Shown piece after piece: positions 63,358 to 64,000 of a stretch of DNA of 64,000 nucleotides. The notes below the pieces were generated by a model. That model was not told the origin of the DNA, searched no databases, and saw only the letters and a program-made list of their open reading frames with translations. Source of the stretch: Sphaerulina vaccinii (taxonomy: Eukaryota > Ascomycota > Dothideomycetes > Mycosphaerellales > Mycosphaerellaceae); assembly GCA_022570795.1 (NCBI GenBank), contig JAKUDP010000028.1, positions 248,001-312,000 of the forward strand. Reading direction: 5' to 3'. How positions within the stretch are numbered: position 1 is the stretch's first letter; the number at the start of each line of letters is the position of its first letter. The position numbers were made by a program, and so were the translations under genes.

Positions 63358-64000
63358 TCAATGATCAAGGTTGTCCTGCGGGAAGATGAAAGGCTCTTCG
63401 TCCTCTTCTTCCTCCTCATGTATCTTGGGACTGTCAGATCCAGATAGACCTCCTGATCCAGCGCCCGTGACTTCCTCCGCGATGCTATGCGTGCTCAGCC
63501 TAGATCGCACAAAAGGTGCGTGTGCGCCACCAGCCAAAGCCCGTGAAGGACTCGAGCTCGTGGAGAGACCAGGCACATTGCTCAGCCTGCGGCTAGGCGG
63601 TGTGCCGCTCTGTTGTATCAATGAGCTTGCGCTCATCTGCTCTGCCAATTGTTCCTGTCCTCCCTGTCTTGTGCTGTATTGTGAGAGATCGATCGTCTTG
63701 GTTCCGCCGCGTGATACAGGTCTGATGCTGGCTGCTTCGAGCTGTTGCAGGAAGTCCCCAATATCCTTTTCTTCAGACTGCTGACCGCTACCAGAAGAAC
63801 CTGGAGAGTCCTTTGTGAGCTGACCGGAGCGATCCTTCGAGGAGCTGCTTCCACGTCCTGAGCTGATATTGCTTTCTGCGGCTTTGCCACTGCTGCTTAA
63901 CGGCACGAAGCGTTTGTTGCGATTAGCGAAACTGCTGCTGTACCTGTGGACAGGCGCAGCTGGCTTCGGCGAGGACGAGCCAGACGAAGCAATCGCTGTT
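63358..64000 (-). CDS. atg13: Autophagy protein Atg13, C-terminal part (partial)
   Basis: Regulatory subunit of the Atg1 kinase complex, phosphorylated by TORC1. Only the C-terminal 213 or so residues are in the window; the gene runs past the right end. Seen: HRYSSSFANRNKRFVP, the motif expected after the HORMA domain in fungal Atg13, then DIGDFLQQLEAASIRPVSRG, SLIQQSGTPPSRRLSN and the S/P stretch VPGLSTSSSPSRALAGG. It ends with an acidic run (IHEEEEEDEEPFIFPQ) and DNLDH. This disordered region holds the Atg1- and Atg17-binding segments in yeast Atg13. The assignment rests on these motifs without the HORMA domain. Confidence 0.8.
   Translation of the reverse strand, partial: TAIASSGSSSPKPAAPVHRYSSSFANRNKRFVPLSSSGKAAESNISSGRGSSSSKDRSGQLTKDSPGSSGSGQQSEEKDIGDFLQQLEAASIRPVSRGGTKTIDLSQYSTRQGGQEQLAEQMSASSLIQQSGTPPSRRLSNVPGLSTSSSPSRALAGGAHAPFVRSRLSTHSIAEEVTGAGSGGLSGSDSPKIHEEEEEDEEPFIFPQDNLDH

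Overview
This is a window of a filamentous ascomycete (Pezizomycotina) nuclear genome. The gene families present (fungal Sso1-type syntaxin, Qcr8, Mic10, Sft1, Tco89-like, Urb2, SUN/GH132, copper-fist factor, fungal Atg13), short spliceosomal introns (about 45-155 nt, GT..AG) and dense genes on both strands all fit. The style of the S/T-rich small proteins suggests a Dothideomycete, perhaps Mycosphaerellales, but that is inference. I see 33 protein-coding genes or candidates; two run off the window ends (kar2 on the left, ATG13 on the right). There is no rRNA, no convincing functional tRNA, no CRISPR array and no recognisable transposon ORF.

Layout. 1-9.7 kb: BiP/kar2 (partial) with a yeast-type unfolded-protein-response element upstream, an F-box protein, a 48-aa membrane protein, a DUF985 cupin, long-form 3-phosphoglycerate dehydrogenase and a LAMTOR2-like roadblock protein. 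9.7-20 kb: the HECT ubiquitin ligase Ufd4/TRIP12, the mitochondrial hydroxyacid-oxoacid transhydrogenase, a small secreted protein, a DUF202 membrane protein and an ORF overlapping its stop codon. 20-30.7 kb: a tRNA-like relic, KTI12, a Q/S-rich protein, syntaxin Sso1, a divergent copper-fist factor, EFM7, and the divergent pair prohibitin-1/QCR8. 30.7-41.6 kb: a 2.4-kb gene-free stretch, a SUN-family wall protein, ARP2, MIC10 and URB2. 41.6-46.9 kb: a small Cys-rich protein, two neighbouring genes with interferon-inducible IFI6/27-like C-termini (one with a duplicated exon-intron unit), the SYLF/SH3 protein Ysc84 and the SNARE Sft1. 47-64 kb: an Age2-type ArfGAP, HBS1 (with splicing that could give Ski7-like forms), a GPI-type small protein, a 1.9-kb gene-free stretch, a Tco89-like protein, an IBtk-like ankyrin/RCC1/BTB protein and ATG13.

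Most genes are housekeeping. Recurring themes are membrane traffic (SSO1, SFT1, AGE2, YSC84, ARP2), mitochondrial inner membrane (PHB1, QCR8, MIC10) and TORC1/autophagy (LAMTOR2-like, Tco89-like, ATG13). I see no sign of operon-like co-function. The least ordinary material is the IFI6/27-like pair, the HBS1 splicing layout, the divergent copper-fist protein and the overlapping ORF after the DUF202 gene. Splice sites were read by eye from consensus, phase and protein continuity and have not been checked against transcripts.
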